Below, in pieces: positions 22,460 to 30,727 of a stretch of 64,000 bases of DNA. This stretch comes from Rhodopseudomonas sp. BAL398 (GTDB lineage Bacteria; Pseudomonadota; Alphaproteobacteria; Rhizobiales; Xanthobacteraceae). Location of the stretch: NCBI RefSeq assembly GCF_033001325.1, contig NZ_CP133111.1, positions 4,294,501 through 4,358,500 of the forward strand, read 5' to 3'. Below the pieces are notes generated by a model that saw only the letters and a program-made list of their open reading frames with translations, did no database searches and had not been told where the DNA came from. Position 1 is the first letter of the stretch. Each line of letters starts with the position of its first letter. The position numbers and the translations under genes are program-made.

Positions 22460-22553
22460 GCGTCTAACTTGACCCGCTACTTCGCTGGCTATACTTGTTC
22501 GTGTAACAAAAATTTGACATTCGGCCGAATACCTCCCCCGGTTTGGTATCTAA

Positions 22554-23156
22554 ATGGCTTTGCAACCATCTGTTCGTGCGTTGAAGAAGCCATCCCGTCT
22601 TGATGACGAGGTTCGCTTTCTTCGGTCTTGGATGGAGAAGCCACTGCATATGGGTGCGGTGATGCCGTCCGGGCGGTTTCTCGCCCGCACCATGGCGGCT
22701 TATGTCGATATCGATGGCACCGGCCCGGTGATCGAGCTCGGGCCAGGTACCGGCGCCATCACCAGCGCCTTGGTCGAGCATGGGGTGGACCAGAAGCGTC
22801 TGGTGCTGCTCGAATACAATCCGAGTTTTTGCGTGTTGCTGCGCGATCGCTATCCGCTGGCCACCGTGGTCCAGGGCGACGCCTATCGGCTGCGCGACGC
22901 GCTATGGCAGATTCTGGAGCAGCCGGCGGCCGCAATGGTGTCGGGGCTGCCGCTGGTCACCAAGCCGATGCTCACCCGCATGCGGCTGATCCGCGACGCC
23001 TTCAACCTGCTCGAGCCGGGCGCCCCCTTCGTGCAATTCACCTATTCGGTGACCCCGCCGATTCCGAAATCGTTGCCGGGTGTGTCCACCGAGGCCTCGG
23101 AGCGGATCTGGATGAATATTCCCCCCGCGCGGGTCTGGGTGTATCGCAAGGGCTGA
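22554..23156 (+). CDS. pmtA: Class I SAM methyltransferase, PmtA-like (phospholipid N-methyltransferase)
   Basis: 200 aa. The SAM-binding motif VIELGPGTGAITSAL is at about residues 59-73, followed by acidic LVLLEYNPSF and VVQGDAYRL. The SGLPLVTKP and MNIPPARVWVY segments match the small PmtA family of rhizobia, which methylates phosphatidylethanolamine towards phosphatidylcholine at the inner membrane. The family resembles rRNA adenine dimethylases in the N-terminal half, so function is inferred. It follows dnaJ by 94 bases on the same strand. Confidence 0.75.
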   Translation: MALQPSVRALKKPSRLDDEVRFLRSWMEKPLHMGAVMPSGRFLARTMAAYVDIDGTGPVIELGPGTGAITSALVEHGVDQKRLVLLEYNPSFCVLLRDRYPLATVVQGDAYRLRDALWQILEQPAAAMVSGLPLVTKPMLTRMRLIRDAFNLLEPGAPFVQFTYSVTPPIPKSLPGVSTEASERIWMNIPPARVWVYRKG

Positions 23157-23168
23157 TCTTCTCCGCCA

Positions 23169-23777
23169 ATGGCGGACCAAGCCCCTGTGAGCGAACCGAT
23201 GCCCGCCGTCAAAATCCTGATCATTCCCGGCTCGCTGCGCAACGGCTCGCTCAATGCAAAGCTGGCCGCGGCGGCGGCGTATGAATTCGCCCGCGCCGAT
23301 GTCGACGTGACGCAGCTGTCGCTCGGCGACTATCCGCTGCCGATCTATGACGGCGACCTCGAGGCCAATTCCGGCGTGCCGCAGCATGCGGTCAGTCTCA
23401 AGCGGATGATCGGCGCCCATCAAGGCGTGCTGCTGGTCAGCCCGGAATATAATTCCTCGGTGCCGCCGCTGCTGAAAAACGCCATCGACTGGGTCTCGCG
23501 CGTGAAAGATCCCCATGAGACCCAAGGTCAGGTGTTTCGCGAGCGCGCCTTCGCGCTGGCCGCGGCCTCGGAAGGCAGGCTCGGCGGATCGCGTTGCCTC
23601 GCGGCGCTGCGCCTGATCCTGAGCGGCTGCCGCGCGCCGGTGATTCCCAATCAAGTCGCACTGTCCTTCGCCGATCAGGCCTATGACGAGATGGATCATC
23701 TGAAGCATCAGGCCGACAGCGACGCGCTGAAGGCGATGGTGCGGCAGTTGATCGAATTCGCCCAGCAATTGAAATGA
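23169..23777 (+). CDS. NAD(P)H-dependent FMN reductase / quinone reductase family
   Basis: 202 aa flavodoxin-like protein. The FMN phosphate loop GSLRNGSLNAKLA is at about residues 20-32 and the ring-binding PEYNSSVPPLLKNAIDWVSR near 95-114, both hallmarks of the ChrR/SsuE/YieF-type reductases. It would reduce FMN, quinones or chromate using NAD(P)H. It begins 12 bases after the methyltransferase and ends 6 bases before pyrF, so the three are probably cotranscribed. Confidence 0.88.
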   Translation: MADQAPVSEPMPAVKILIIPGSLRNGSLNAKLAAAAAYEFARADVDVTQLSLGDYPLPIYDGDLEANSGVPQHAVSLKRMIGAHQGVLLVSPEYNSSVPPLLKNAIDWVSRVKDPHETQGQVFRERAFALAAASEGRLGGSRCLAALRLILSGCRAPVIPNQVALSFADQAYDEMDHLKHQADSDALKAMVRQLIEFAQQLK

Positions 23778-23783
23778 GAACCA

Positions 23784-24494
23784 ATGCCTGACGTCACCCT
23801 TGCCGCCCGCGACCGGCTGATCGTCGCGCTGGATCTGCCGAGCACTGACGCCGCGCAGGCGATGATCGCCCGGCTCGGCGATAGCGTGACGTTCTACAAG
23901 ATCGGCTATCAGCTGGCCTATGCGGGCGGCCTGCCGCTGGTGCGCGGGCTTGTCGACTCCGGAAAGAAAGTATTCGTCGATCTCAAGCTGCACGACATCG
24001 GCAACACCGTCGCGCGCGGGGTCGAGAGCTTGAGCGCGCTCGGCGCCAGCTTTCTCACCGTCCACGCCTATCCGCAGACCATGCAGGCCGCGGTCGCGGC
24101 GCGCGGCGATTCCGGGCTGAAGATTCTCGCCGTCACGGTGCTGACGTCCTATGACGACGCCGATCTAGAGGCGGCGGGCTATCGGCTCGGCGTCTCCGAT
24201 CTGGTCGAGCTGCGGGCCCGGCAGGCCCGTGAGGCCGGCGTCGACGGGCTGGTATGCTCGCCCGAAGAGGCCGCCGACCTGCGCAACATCATTGACGCCC
24301 AGATGCAGCTGGTGACGCCGGGGATCCGGCCCGCCGGCAGCGCCGCGGGCGACCAGAAGCGGATCATGACGCCTTCGCGCGCGATCGCCGCCGGCGCGGA
24401 TTATCTGGTGGTCGGGCGGCCGATCGTCGAGGCATCCGATCCGAAACAGGCCGCCGAGGCGATCGTCGCCGAGATCGCGTCGGCGCGCCGATAA
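23784..24494 (+). CDS. pyrF: Orotidine 5'-phosphate decarboxylase PyrF
   Basis: 236 aa, the usual short bacterial form. It decarboxylates OMP to UMP, the last step of de novo pyrimidine synthesis. The catalytic tetrad lies in [13 protein letters not shown] (Asp-Lys...Asp), with IVALDLPS at the N-terminus and VTPGIRP and [11 protein letters not shown] for phosphate binding. It is translationally close to the FMN reductase (6-base gap). Confidence 0.97.
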   Translation: MPDVTLAARDRLIVALDLPSTDAAQAMIARLGDSVTFYKIGYQLAYAGGLPLVRGLVDSGKKVFVDLKLHDIGNTVARGVESLSALGASFLTVHAYPQTMQAAVAARGDSGLKILAVTVLTSYDDADLEAAGYRLGVSDLVELRARQAREAGVDGLVCSPEEAADLRNIIDAQMQLVTPGIRPAGSAAGDQKRIMTPSRAIAAGADYLVVGRPIVEASDPKQAAEAIVAEIASARR

Positions 24495-24519
24495 TCAACG
24501 CTCAAAAGGGGAGAAGCAG

Positions 24520-24822
24520 ATGGCTAAGGGATATTGGATCGCGCGCGTCGATGTCGCCAATATGGACGGTTACAAGGAATACGTCTCCCAGAACGGCCCG
24601 GTGTTCAAGCAATACGGCGCCAGGTTCCTGGTGCGCGCCGGCGAATACGAGGCCATGGAAGGCTCGTCGCGTTCGCGCAATGTGGTGATCGAGTTCAAGG
24701 ACTACGAGACCGCGCTCGCCTGCTACCATTCGCCGGAATATCAGCGGCTGGTGGCGATCCGCAAACCCCATGCCGAAAACGATCTGGTGATCGTCGAAGG
24801 CTATGACGGCGCGCAGCCGTAA
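24520..24822 (+). CDS. DUF1330 family protein
   Basis: 100 aa. GYWIARVDVANMDGYKEYVS, RFLVRAGEYEAMEG, NVVIEFKDYETALACYHSPEYQ are the DUF1330 signature, a dimeric alpha-beta barrel (ferredoxin-like) domain whose biochemical role is unknown. A GGGGAG ribosome site precedes the ATG. It lies 25 bases after pyrF and 68 before dapB. Confidence 0.93.
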   Translation: MAKGYWIARVDVANMDGYKEYVSQNGPVFKQYGARFLVRAGEYEAMEGSSRSRNVVIEFKDYETALACYHSPEYQRLVAIRKPHAENDLVIVEGYDGAQP

Positions 24823-24890
24823 CCGGCGGATCGGTTGCCGCTGCGGTTCAGGCCCGCTATACCCGCCGCAAAGTCTGAGGATCGCACAAT

Positions 24891-25706
24891 ATGCCCGACA
24901 TGCGTCTGATCGTTGCCGGAGCCGGCGGCCGGATGGGCCGCGCCTTGATCCGTGCCATCGCGGAGACCAAGGGCGCGGTGCTGAGCGGCGCGCTCGAGGC
25001 GCCGGGCTCGCAATGGCTGGGCAAGGATGCCGGCACGCTGGCCGGCCTGCCGGAAAACGGCATCAAACTGTCCGGCGACCTGTGGTCGCTGGCGGCGCAT
25101 GCCGACGGCATTCTCGATTTCACCGTGCCGGCCGCGACGCTCGCCAATGTGGCGATCGCCGCCGAGCGCGGCATCGTCCATGTGATCGGCACCACCGGAT
25201 TGTCGGCCTCGGACGACGCGGTGATCAAGAGCGTGACCAAGCAGGCCGTGGTGGTGAAGTCCGGCAATATGAGCCTCGGCGTCAATCTGCTGGCGGCGCT
25301 GGTCAAGCGCGTGGCGCGCACGCTCGACGACGGGTTCGACATCGAGATCGTCGAAATGCATCACAAGGCCAAGATCGATGCGCCGTCCGGCACCGCGCTG
25401 CTGCTCGGCGAGGCCGCCGCCGCCGGCCGCGACGTCAAGCTCGCCGAACATTCGGCGCGCGGCCGCGACGGCATCACCGGCGCCCGCAAGGCCGGCGACA
25501 TCGGCTTTGCCAGCCTGCGCGGCGGCACCGTGACCGGCGATCACACCGTGATCTTCGCCGGCCCCTATGAGCGGATCGAACTCAGCCACAAGGCCGAGGA
25601 TCGCATGATCTTCGCGCATGGCGCGTTGCGGGCCGCGCTGTGGGCGCATGGCCAAAAGCCCGGACTGTATTCGATGGCCGACGTGCTCGGCCTTGGTGAC
25701 ATCTAA
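24891..25706 (+). CDS. dapB: 4-hydroxy-tetrahydrodipicolinate reductase DapB
   Basis: 271 aa. DapB reduces HTPA with NAD(P)H in the lysine/diaminopimelate pathway. The nucleotide loop [13 protein letters not shown], the conserved [16 protein letters not shown] (catalytic His-His and Lys) and GSTVTGDH-like [15 protein letters not shown] are present. Note a 25-28-residue loop [20 protein letters not shown], normal for the family. gpmA follows after 19 bases. Confidence 0.97.
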   Translation: MPDMRLIVAGAGGRMGRALIRAIAETKGAVLSGALEAPGSQWLGKDAGTLAGLPENGIKLSGDLWSLAAHADGILDFTVPAATLANVAIAAERGIVHVIGTTGLSASDDAVIKSVTKQAVVVKSGNMSLGVNLLAALVKRVARTLDDGFDIEIVEMHHKAKIDAPSGTALLLGEAAAAGRDVKLAEHSARGRDGITGARKAGDIGFASLRGGTVTGDHTVIFAGPYERIELSHKAEDRMIFAHGALRAALWAHGQKPGLYSMADVLGLGDI

Positions 25707-25725
25707 TCAGCATCGGAATCGTAGA

Positions 25726-26346
25726 ATGAGTGACCGCCTTCTCGTGCTCGTGCGCCACGGCCAGAGCGACTGGAACCTGAAGAATCTGTTCACCGGCTGG
25801 AAAGACCCCGACCTCACCGAAAAGGGCGTCGCCGAGGCCAGCGAAGCAGGCCGCAAATTGAAGGCGCAGGGCCTCACTTTTGATCTCGCCTTCACCTCGG
25901 TCCTCACCCGCGCCCAGCACACGCTCGATCTGATGCTGACCGAACTCGGCCAGACCGGCTTGCCGACGCAAAAGAATCTGGCGCTGAACGAGCGCGATTA
26001 TGGCGACCTGTCTGGCCTCAACAAGGACGACGCCCGCAAGAAATGGGGCGAGGAGCAGGTGCATATCTGGCGCCGCTCCTACGACGTGCCGCCGCCCGGC
26101 GGCGAGAGCCTGAAGGACACGCTGGCGCGCACCCTGCCCTATTACGTGCAGGAGATCTTGCCCTGCGTGCTGCGCGGCGAACGCACCTTGGTCGCGGCGC
26201 ATGGCAATTCGCTGCGGGCGCTGATCATGGTGCTGGAGAAGCTGTCGCCCGAAGGCATTCTGAAGCGCGAATTGGCCACCGGCGCGCCGATCATCTACCG
26301 GCTCAATGCGGATTCGACGGTGGAGTCGAAGCTCGATCTGGCGTGA
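25726..26346 (+). CDS. gpmA: 2,3-bisphosphoglycerate-dependent phosphoglycerate mutase GpmA
   Basis: 206 aa from the ATG at 25726; an in-frame extension into dapB is rejected. It interconverts 3- and 2-phosphoglycerate. The catalytic histidine is in [10 protein letters not shown] (His11; most homologues have GES), with [14 protein letters not shown] and the second histidine in [12 protein letters not shown]. It is a short form (E. coli 250 aa), common in alphaproteobacteria. Confidence 0.95.
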   Translation: MSDRLLVLVRHGQSDWNLKNLFTGWKDPDLTEKGVAEASEAGRKLKAQGLTFDLAFTSVLTRAQHTLDLMLTELGQTGLPTQKNLALNERDYGDLSGLNKDDARKKWGEEQVHIWRRSYDVPPPGGESLKDTLARTLPYYVQEILPCVLRGERTLVAAHGNSLRALIMVLEKLSPEGILKRELATGAPIIYRLNADSTVESKLDLA

Positions 26347-26390
26347 CGCCGTTACTTTGAGGCCCGCACCGCAGCGACTGACAAAGACTC

Positions 26391-26476
26391 CGTCATTGCG
26401 AGGAGCGCAGCGACGAAGCAATCCAGGGGCGCAGTGCACCGCGTCCCTGGATTGCTTCGCTGCGCTCGCAATGACG
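26391..26476. repeat. Dispersed palindromic repeat, CGTCATTGCGAGGAGCG type, copy 1
   Basis: An 86-base near-perfect inverted repeat. CGTCATTGCGAGGAGCGCAG and GAAGCAATCCAGG on the left pair with CCTGGATTGCTTC and CTGCGCTCGCAATGACG on the right. It lies between convergent gpmA and the Ada-like gene. A second copy is at 28844-28952. Confidence 0.9.
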
Positions 26477-26498
26477 AACTCAAATCAGTTGCCGGCTT

Positions 26499-27395
26499 TC
26501 AAGTCGCCCCCACCTGCCCGGCCTCCCAGCCCAGCATCGCCTGCTTGCGGGTGATGCCCCAGTGATAGCCGGTCAGTGCCCCGCTCTTGCCGAGCGCGCG
26601 ATGGCACGGCACCACGAAGGAGATCGGGTTCTTGCCGACCGCCGCGCCGACCGCGCGCGAGGCGGTTGGACGCTCGATCTTGCTGGCGATGTCGGAATAG
26701 CAGACCGCCTTGCCCATCGGGATCTTGAGCAGCGTTTCCCAGACTCGGACCTCGAAATCGGTGCCGATCAGCACCACCCGTAGCGGCTGGTCGGCGCGCC
26801 AGCTCGCGGTGTCGAATACCCGCTCTGCCAGCGGCGCGGTGGCCTGTTGATCGGCGACGCTGGCGGCATGCGGCCAGCGCTGCAGCATGTCGGCCAAAGC
26901 CGCCTGCTCGCCGCCCGGATCGGCGAAGGCCAGCCCGCACAATCCGCGTTCGCTGCCGATCACCACCGCGGTGCCGAATGGCGAGGGATGAAAGCCGTAG
27001 CGCAGCACCATGCCGGCGCCGCCGGTCTTCCATTCGCCCGGCGACATCGCCTCATGGGTGACGAACAGATCGTGCAGCCGCCCCGGCCCGGACAGGCCGG
27101 ATTCCAAGGCCGCGTCGAGCACGCTGGCGGAATCGCGCAGCAGGGTCTTGGCGTGATCCAGCGTCAGCGCCTGCATGAAGGCCTTTGGGGTGAGACCGGC
27201 CCAGCGCCGGAACAGATGGTGCAACTCGTCCGGCGTCAGCCCCGCGGCATCGGCGATCGCCTCGATCGTGGGCTGCGCGCGCCAACGCGCCGAGATGAAG
27301 GCGATCGCGCGCCGCACCGAATCGTAATCGGCCAGAGCGATGTCGCGCGAACCGGGTTTTGTGAGGCGGTGATCGGTCATGGCAAGGCTCATCAT
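26499..27395 (-). CDS. AraC-type HTH fused to methylated-DNA-protein cysteine methyltransferase
   Basis: 298 aa. Residues about 25-120 form an AraC/Ada helix-turn-helix domain (IEAIADAAGLTPDELHHLFRRWAGLTPKAF), and 130-290 the O6-methylguanine methyltransferase, with the acceptor Cys in FVVPCHRALGKSG and the DNA-binding helix PTASRAVGAAVGKNP. The N-terminal cysteine-rich phosphotriester domain of Ada is missing, so it cannot sense phosphotriester damage as E. coli Ada does. It should remove alkyl groups from O6-alkylguanine once per molecule and perhaps regulate genes. An internal Met (27380) is an alternative start. Confidence 0.92.
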   Translation of the reverse strand: MMSLAMTDHRLTKPGSRDIALADYDSVRRAIAFISARWRAQPTIEAIADAAGLTPDELHHLFRRWAGLTPKAFMQALTLDHAKTLLRDSASVLDAALESGLSGPGRLHDLFVTHEAMSPGEWKTGGAGMVLRYGFHPSPFGTAVVIGSERGLCGLAFADPGGEQAALADMLQRWPHAASVADQQATAPLAERVFDTASWRADQPLRVVLIGTDFEVRVWETLLKIPMGKAVCYSDIASKIERPTASRAVGAAVGKNPISFVVPCHRALGKSGALTGYHWGITRKQAMLGWEAGQVGAT

Positions 27396-27453
27396 GCACC
27401 AGATCTAACCCTGCGGCTGGCTGTCAGCCACCCGTTTTCCGACAGCGCCTGGA

Positions 27454-27969
27454 CTATGACTGATAGACCGGACCGCGTCGCGCGGCCTCGAGCGCGGCGC
27501 TCAGGGCTTTCGCAAAGCTGGCTTTTTCCTCGGCGCCCAGAAACCCCGCAATGGCGACGCGGCGGCCATGGGAGACCAGATAGAGCCGTTCGATGCCGAA
27601 TTCGGCGTGGACGATCTGTTCCAGCCGCACCCATAGCGGATTGAGCACCCATTCCGACACATGGCCGCGATGGCTGACCCGGCGCACCCGCAATTCCGAC
27701 GGCGTTATCGAGATTTCCTCGGTGGCGCGGCCGCGGCTGAACTGGATCCGGAACGCCACATAGATCGCCAGCACGTCGAGGCCGAAGAAGCCAAATACCG
27801 GCCATGCCCCCATCATCCAGAACGCCACGCCGGCGACAAAGCTGACGGTGCTGATAAACGCCATCAGCGCGATGAAGCCGTTTGGGCTCAGCGAGCGATG
27901 CGGCGTCAGCAGCGCCGAAAACAGTTTCGGTTGGTCGAATTCCGGATCAAGATCGTTGCACGACATCAT
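27454..27969 (-). CDS. DUF2244 family membrane protein
   Basis: 171 aa. Two membrane helices at about residues 30-75 (FIALMAFISTVSFVAGVAFWM and PVFGFFGLDVLAIYVAFRI) are followed by a cytoplasmic beta-rich part (ISITPSELRVRRV, WVRLEQIVHAEFGIERLYLVSHGRRVAIAGFLGAEEK). This is the DUF2244 pattern; function unknown. Its start is 22 bases from the divergent nth start, an arrangement I recall as common in this group. Confidence 0.88.
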   Translation of the reverse strand: MMSCNDLDPEFDQPKLFSALLTPHRSLSPNGFIALMAFISTVSFVAGVAFWMMGAWPVFGFFGLDVLAIYVAFRIQFSRGRATEEISITPSELRVRRVSHRGHVSEWVLNPLWVRLEQIVHAEFGIERLYLVSHGRRVAIAGFLGAEEKASFAKALSAALEAARRGPVYQS

Positions 27970-27991
27970 CGCGGATCATTATACCGAAATC

Positions 27992-28819
27992 ATGCCGAAA
28001 ATCAGCCCAGCCGCCGCGCCGAAATCGAAGTCTGGCGCGAAGAAGGCCGTCTCGGCCAAACCCGTTGCGACCAAGCCTGTCACGGCCAAGCCTGTCACGG
28101 CCAAGCCTGCCACGGCCAAGCCTGCCACGGCCAAGTCCGTCATAGCCAAGCCTCCGCGGCCAAAGCCCGCGAAAAAAGCCCGCCGCTGGAGCGCCGCCGA
28201 GGTGCGCGAGGCATTCAGCCGCTTTGCCGCCGCCAATCCGGAGCCGAAGGGCGAGCTCGAGCACCTCAATCCGTTCACCCTGCTGGTCGCGGTGGTGTTG
28301 TCGGCGCAGGCCACCGATGCCGGCGTCAACAAGGCGACCCGCAGATTGTTCGAACTCGCCGACACGCCGCAAAAGATGCTGGATCTCGGCGAGGAGGAGG
28401 TGCGCGAGCTGATCAAGACCATCGGCCTGTATCGCAACAAGGCCAGGAACGTGATCGCGCTGTCGCAAAAGCTGATCGAGCAATTCGGCGGCGCGGTGCC
28501 GCGTAGTCGCGCCGAATTGGAGAAACTGCCGGGCGCCGGGCGCAAGACCGCGAATGTGGTGCTCAACATGGCGTTCGGCCAGCCCACCATGGCGGTCGAC
28601 ACCCATGTGTTCCGGGTCGGCAATCGCACCGGGCTGGCGCCGGGCGACACGCCGCTGGCGGTCGAGCTCGAACTCGAACGGGTGATTCCGGCAGAATTCA
28701 TGATGCACGCCCATCACTGGCTGATCCTGCACGGCCGCTATACGTGTCTCGCGCGCAAGCCGCGCTGCGAGGTCTGCCTGATCGCCGATCTGTGCCGCTG
28801 GCCGGAAAAGACGGTTTAG
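27992..28819 (+). CDS. nth: Endonuclease III (DNA glycosylase/AP lyase)
   Basis: 275 aa from the ATG at 27992. The enzyme removes oxidised pyrimidines and nicks abasic sites. The helix-hairpin-helix LPGAGRKTANVVLN holds the catalytic Lys, VDTHVFRV the catalytic Asp, and the C-terminal CLARKPRCEVCLIADLC gives the C-x6-C-x2-C-x5-C iron-sulfur motif. The first 60 residues are an added Lys/Ala/Pro-rich tail built from KPVTAKPATA-type five-residue repeats (DNA repeat at 28051-28155); standard Nth is about 210 aa. The tail resembles histone-like basic tails and may increase DNA binding. Confidence 0.95.
   Translation: MPKISPAAAPKSKSGAKKAVSAKPVATKPVTAKPVTAKPATAKPATAKSVIAKPPRPKPAKKARRWSAAEVREAFSRFAAANPEPKGELEHLNPFTLLVAVVLSAQATDAGVNKATRRLFELADTPQKMLDLGEEEVRELIKTIGLYRNKARNVIALSQKLIEQFGGAVPRSRAELEKLPGAGRKTANVVLNMAFGQPTMAVDTHVFRVGNRTGLAPGDTPLAVELELERVIPAEFMMHAHHWLILHGRYTCLARKPRCEVCLIADLCRWPEKTV
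28051..28155 (+). repeat. Tandem repeat, seven 15-bp units, inside nth
   Basis: Seven units of CACGGCCAAGCCTGT-like sequence, the middle four (28081-28140) nearly identical and the outer ones diverged. Each unit encodes five residues (K-P-V/A-T-A), so unit number changes keep the frame. Confidence 0.95.
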
Positions 28820-28843
28820 GAATTTCCAGAAAACGATCCAGGT

Positions 28844-28952
28844 CGTCATTGCGAGCCGAGGCCGGCGCGTAGCGCCGTCCGAAAGCGACGCAATCCAGGG
28901 GCCTTCAAGCAAGGACTGGATTGCTTCGTCGCAAGCGCTCCTCGCAATGACG
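28844..28952. repeat. Dispersed palindromic repeat, CGTCATTGCGAGGAGCG type, copy 2
   Basis: CGTCATTGCGAG at the left and CTCGCAATGACG at the right are exact complements, as are GCAATCCAG and CTGGATTGC inside. It is more diverged in the middle than the copy at 26391-26476. It lies in the nth-to-peptidase convergent gap (28820-29072). Confidence 0.88.
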
Positions 28953-29008
28953 GACTCCGTGACGGCGCAGCCCGCGACGGGTGTCTCGAAGGATGAGGAC
29001 ATGTCCCG

Positions 29009-29056
29009 CCTCATGGTTCGAGACGCGCGCGAAACTGCGCGCTCCTCACCATGAGG
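29009..29056. repeat. Inverted repeat CCTCATGGT...ACCATGAGG
   Basis: CCTCATGGTTCGAGACGCGC pairs with GCGCGCTCCTCACCATGAGG around a short AAACT-type loop. It is a separate palindromic element 56 bases after the copy at 28844-28952 and could serve as the end hairpin for the S10 peptidase gene or for nth. Confidence 0.75.
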
Positions 29057-29072
29057 CGCGATCAACGTCCGC

Positions 29073-30617
29073 TTACTTCATCATCGCTTCGGCCTCGCCG
29101 CGCAGCGCCTGGCGGGCGGCGTCGCGGGCATAGAACATGTGGCCGCCGGGATAGACCTTCAGCGCGACGCGGTCGCGCGAGCCATAGGTCGGCAGCTGAT
29201 CGAGAATGATCTGGGAGCCGAAATACGGCGTGGCGAGATCGAACAGCCCGTGCATCACCAGCACTTTAAGGTTTGGGTCGAGCGCCAGGATTTCGCGCAG
29301 TTGCGAGGTTGATTCCACCGGGTTATTGCCGCGGCCGAAATTCCAGGCCTGCGCCACCTCGCCGTTGAGCAGATGATACGAGCCGCTTGGCCGCCAGTTC
29401 AGCCTGTCGCGGGTGAGGATCACCGCAGCGCTGGTGAGTGGCGCGATCAGCGGATCGGAGGACGGGTCGCCGAAATCCGCCGAGCTGGAATCCGGATAGG
29501 GATCGAAGCCGAGCTGCGAGGCGTCGTAGCGGCCGGTGATCTTGCCATTGGCGCGGTCGAATTCGCGGCGGAATTCGGAGGTGGCGAGGCGGCCGGTCAG
29601 CCGCCGGCTCACCGTCTGGTCGATCCCGGTCAAGGCCGCGAATTTGTCGGCCAGGCGTGTGGTGGCGGCTGTGTCGGCGACACCCTTGACCAGATCGGTC
29701 AGGAATTCGCCGCGCGCGTAAGCCTCGACGTCGGCCATATCGGCGCGGGTCACCGGGCCTTTACGCTGCCGCGCCACCGCCGCCATCGACGGCAGGCTGG
29801 CGACATATTGCAGCAGGCTGGAGCCGGAATATTCGCGGAAGTCGAACAGCGGCGACACCAGGATCAGGCCGTTGACGCCGACGCCCTGCCGGGTCTGCAG
29901 ATTGCGCACGATCTTCGGCCCGCGAATGCCGCCATAGCTTTCGCCGGCGAGATATTTCGGCGACGCCAGCCGGTCGGATTTTTCCAGCCAGCGGCGAATC
30001 ACCAGCGCCAGCGCGGCGACATCGCCATCGACCGAATAGAACTGCTTGCGCACGTCTTCGCCGCTGGCGACGAAGCGGCTGTAGCCGGTGCCGACGGGAT
30101 CGATGAAAACGAGGTCGGTGAAGTCGAGCCAGGTCTCGGCATTGGGCACCAGCTCGGGCGGCGCCGAGGCGGGGCCGGTCATCGGCAGCCGCCACGGCCC
30201 GGCGGCGCCGAGCTGCAGCCAGGCCGAGGATGCGCCCGGCCCGCCATTGAACAGGAAGGTGACCGGACGGCTGTTCGGCTTGGCGCCGTCGAGCTGATAG
30301 GCCGTATAGGCGATGTCGGCCTGGGGCTCGCCCTTGGTGTTGAACAGCCGGATCGTGCCCGCCGTCGCGGTGAAGGCCAGGCTGCGGCCGGGCAGCGTCA
30401 ATGTATGGTCGGTGACGGCGTCCGGCGGCAGCTTGCGCTGATCGGTCGTGGTCGGCTCGGCCGCCGGCTTGCCGTGCGGCTGCGCTGTGTTGGCGGCCTC
30501 GGCGGGTTTGGCCGGGTGCGGTGAATGCGGCGAGGCCTCCTGGGCCTGCCCGGTCAGCGATGTCAGCGCCAGCATTGCGATGGCCATCGCCAAGCGGCGC
30601 GGATACGGACCGATCAT
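29073..30617 (-). CDS. Serine carboxypeptidase-like S10 family peptidase, exported
   Basis: 514 aa from the ATG at 30617, which has GGGGAG before it; a start 51 bases upstream would spoil the signal peptide. The N-terminus (RRLAMAIAMLALTSLTGQAQA-like) is a signal peptide, followed by a low-complexity His/Pro/Ala linker to about residue 75. The alpha/beta-hydrolase core has FLFNGGPGASSAW (oxyanion hole), the nucleophile in LAGESYGGIRGP, Asp in HGLFDLATPYF and His in YPGGHMFY. It should release C-terminal residues from peptides in the periplasm. The bchO-like gene lies upstream on the same strand, 110 bases away. Confidence 0.92.
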   Translation of the reverse strand: MIGPYPRRLAMAIAMLALTSLTGQAQEASPHSPHPAKPAEAANTAQPHGKPAAEPTTTDQRKLPPDAVTDHTLTLPGRSLAFTATAGTIRLFNTKGEPQADIAYTAYQLDGAKPNSRPVTFLFNGGPGASSAWLQLGAAGPWRLPMTGPASAPPELVPNAETWLDFTDLVFIDPVGTGYSRFVASGEDVRKQFYSVDGDVAALALVIRRWLEKSDRLASPKYLAGESYGGIRGPKIVRNLQTRQGVGVNGLILVSPLFDFREYSGSSLLQYVASLPSMAAVARQRKGPVTRADMADVEAYARGEFLTDLVKGVADTAATTRLADKFAALTGIDQTVSRRLTGRLATSEFRREFDRANGKITGRYDASQLGFDPYPDSSSADFGDPSSDPLIAPLTSAAVILTRDRLNWRPSGSYHLLNGEVAQAWNFGRGNNPVESTSQLREILALDPNLKVLVMHGLFDLATPYFGSQIILDQLPTYGSRDRVALKVYPGGHMFYARDAARQALRGEAEAMMK

Positions 30618-30727
30618 GTGAGTCTCCCCGATTGCTGTGCATGGTGCGCAGCTTCGTCGCTCCGCCATGATCGCGCGATCTCAGCGCAAAACTGCGACGG
30701 AACCACGACCATGCCGGGCGCGGGGAA

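Noticed and set aside
22515-22553. TTGACA-like -35 before the PmtA-like gene
   Set aside because: No acceptable -10 at 16-18 bases; the following bases are C-rich.
28051-28155. CRISPR-like array
   Set aside because: Units are contiguous 15-mers without spacers inside a coding frame.
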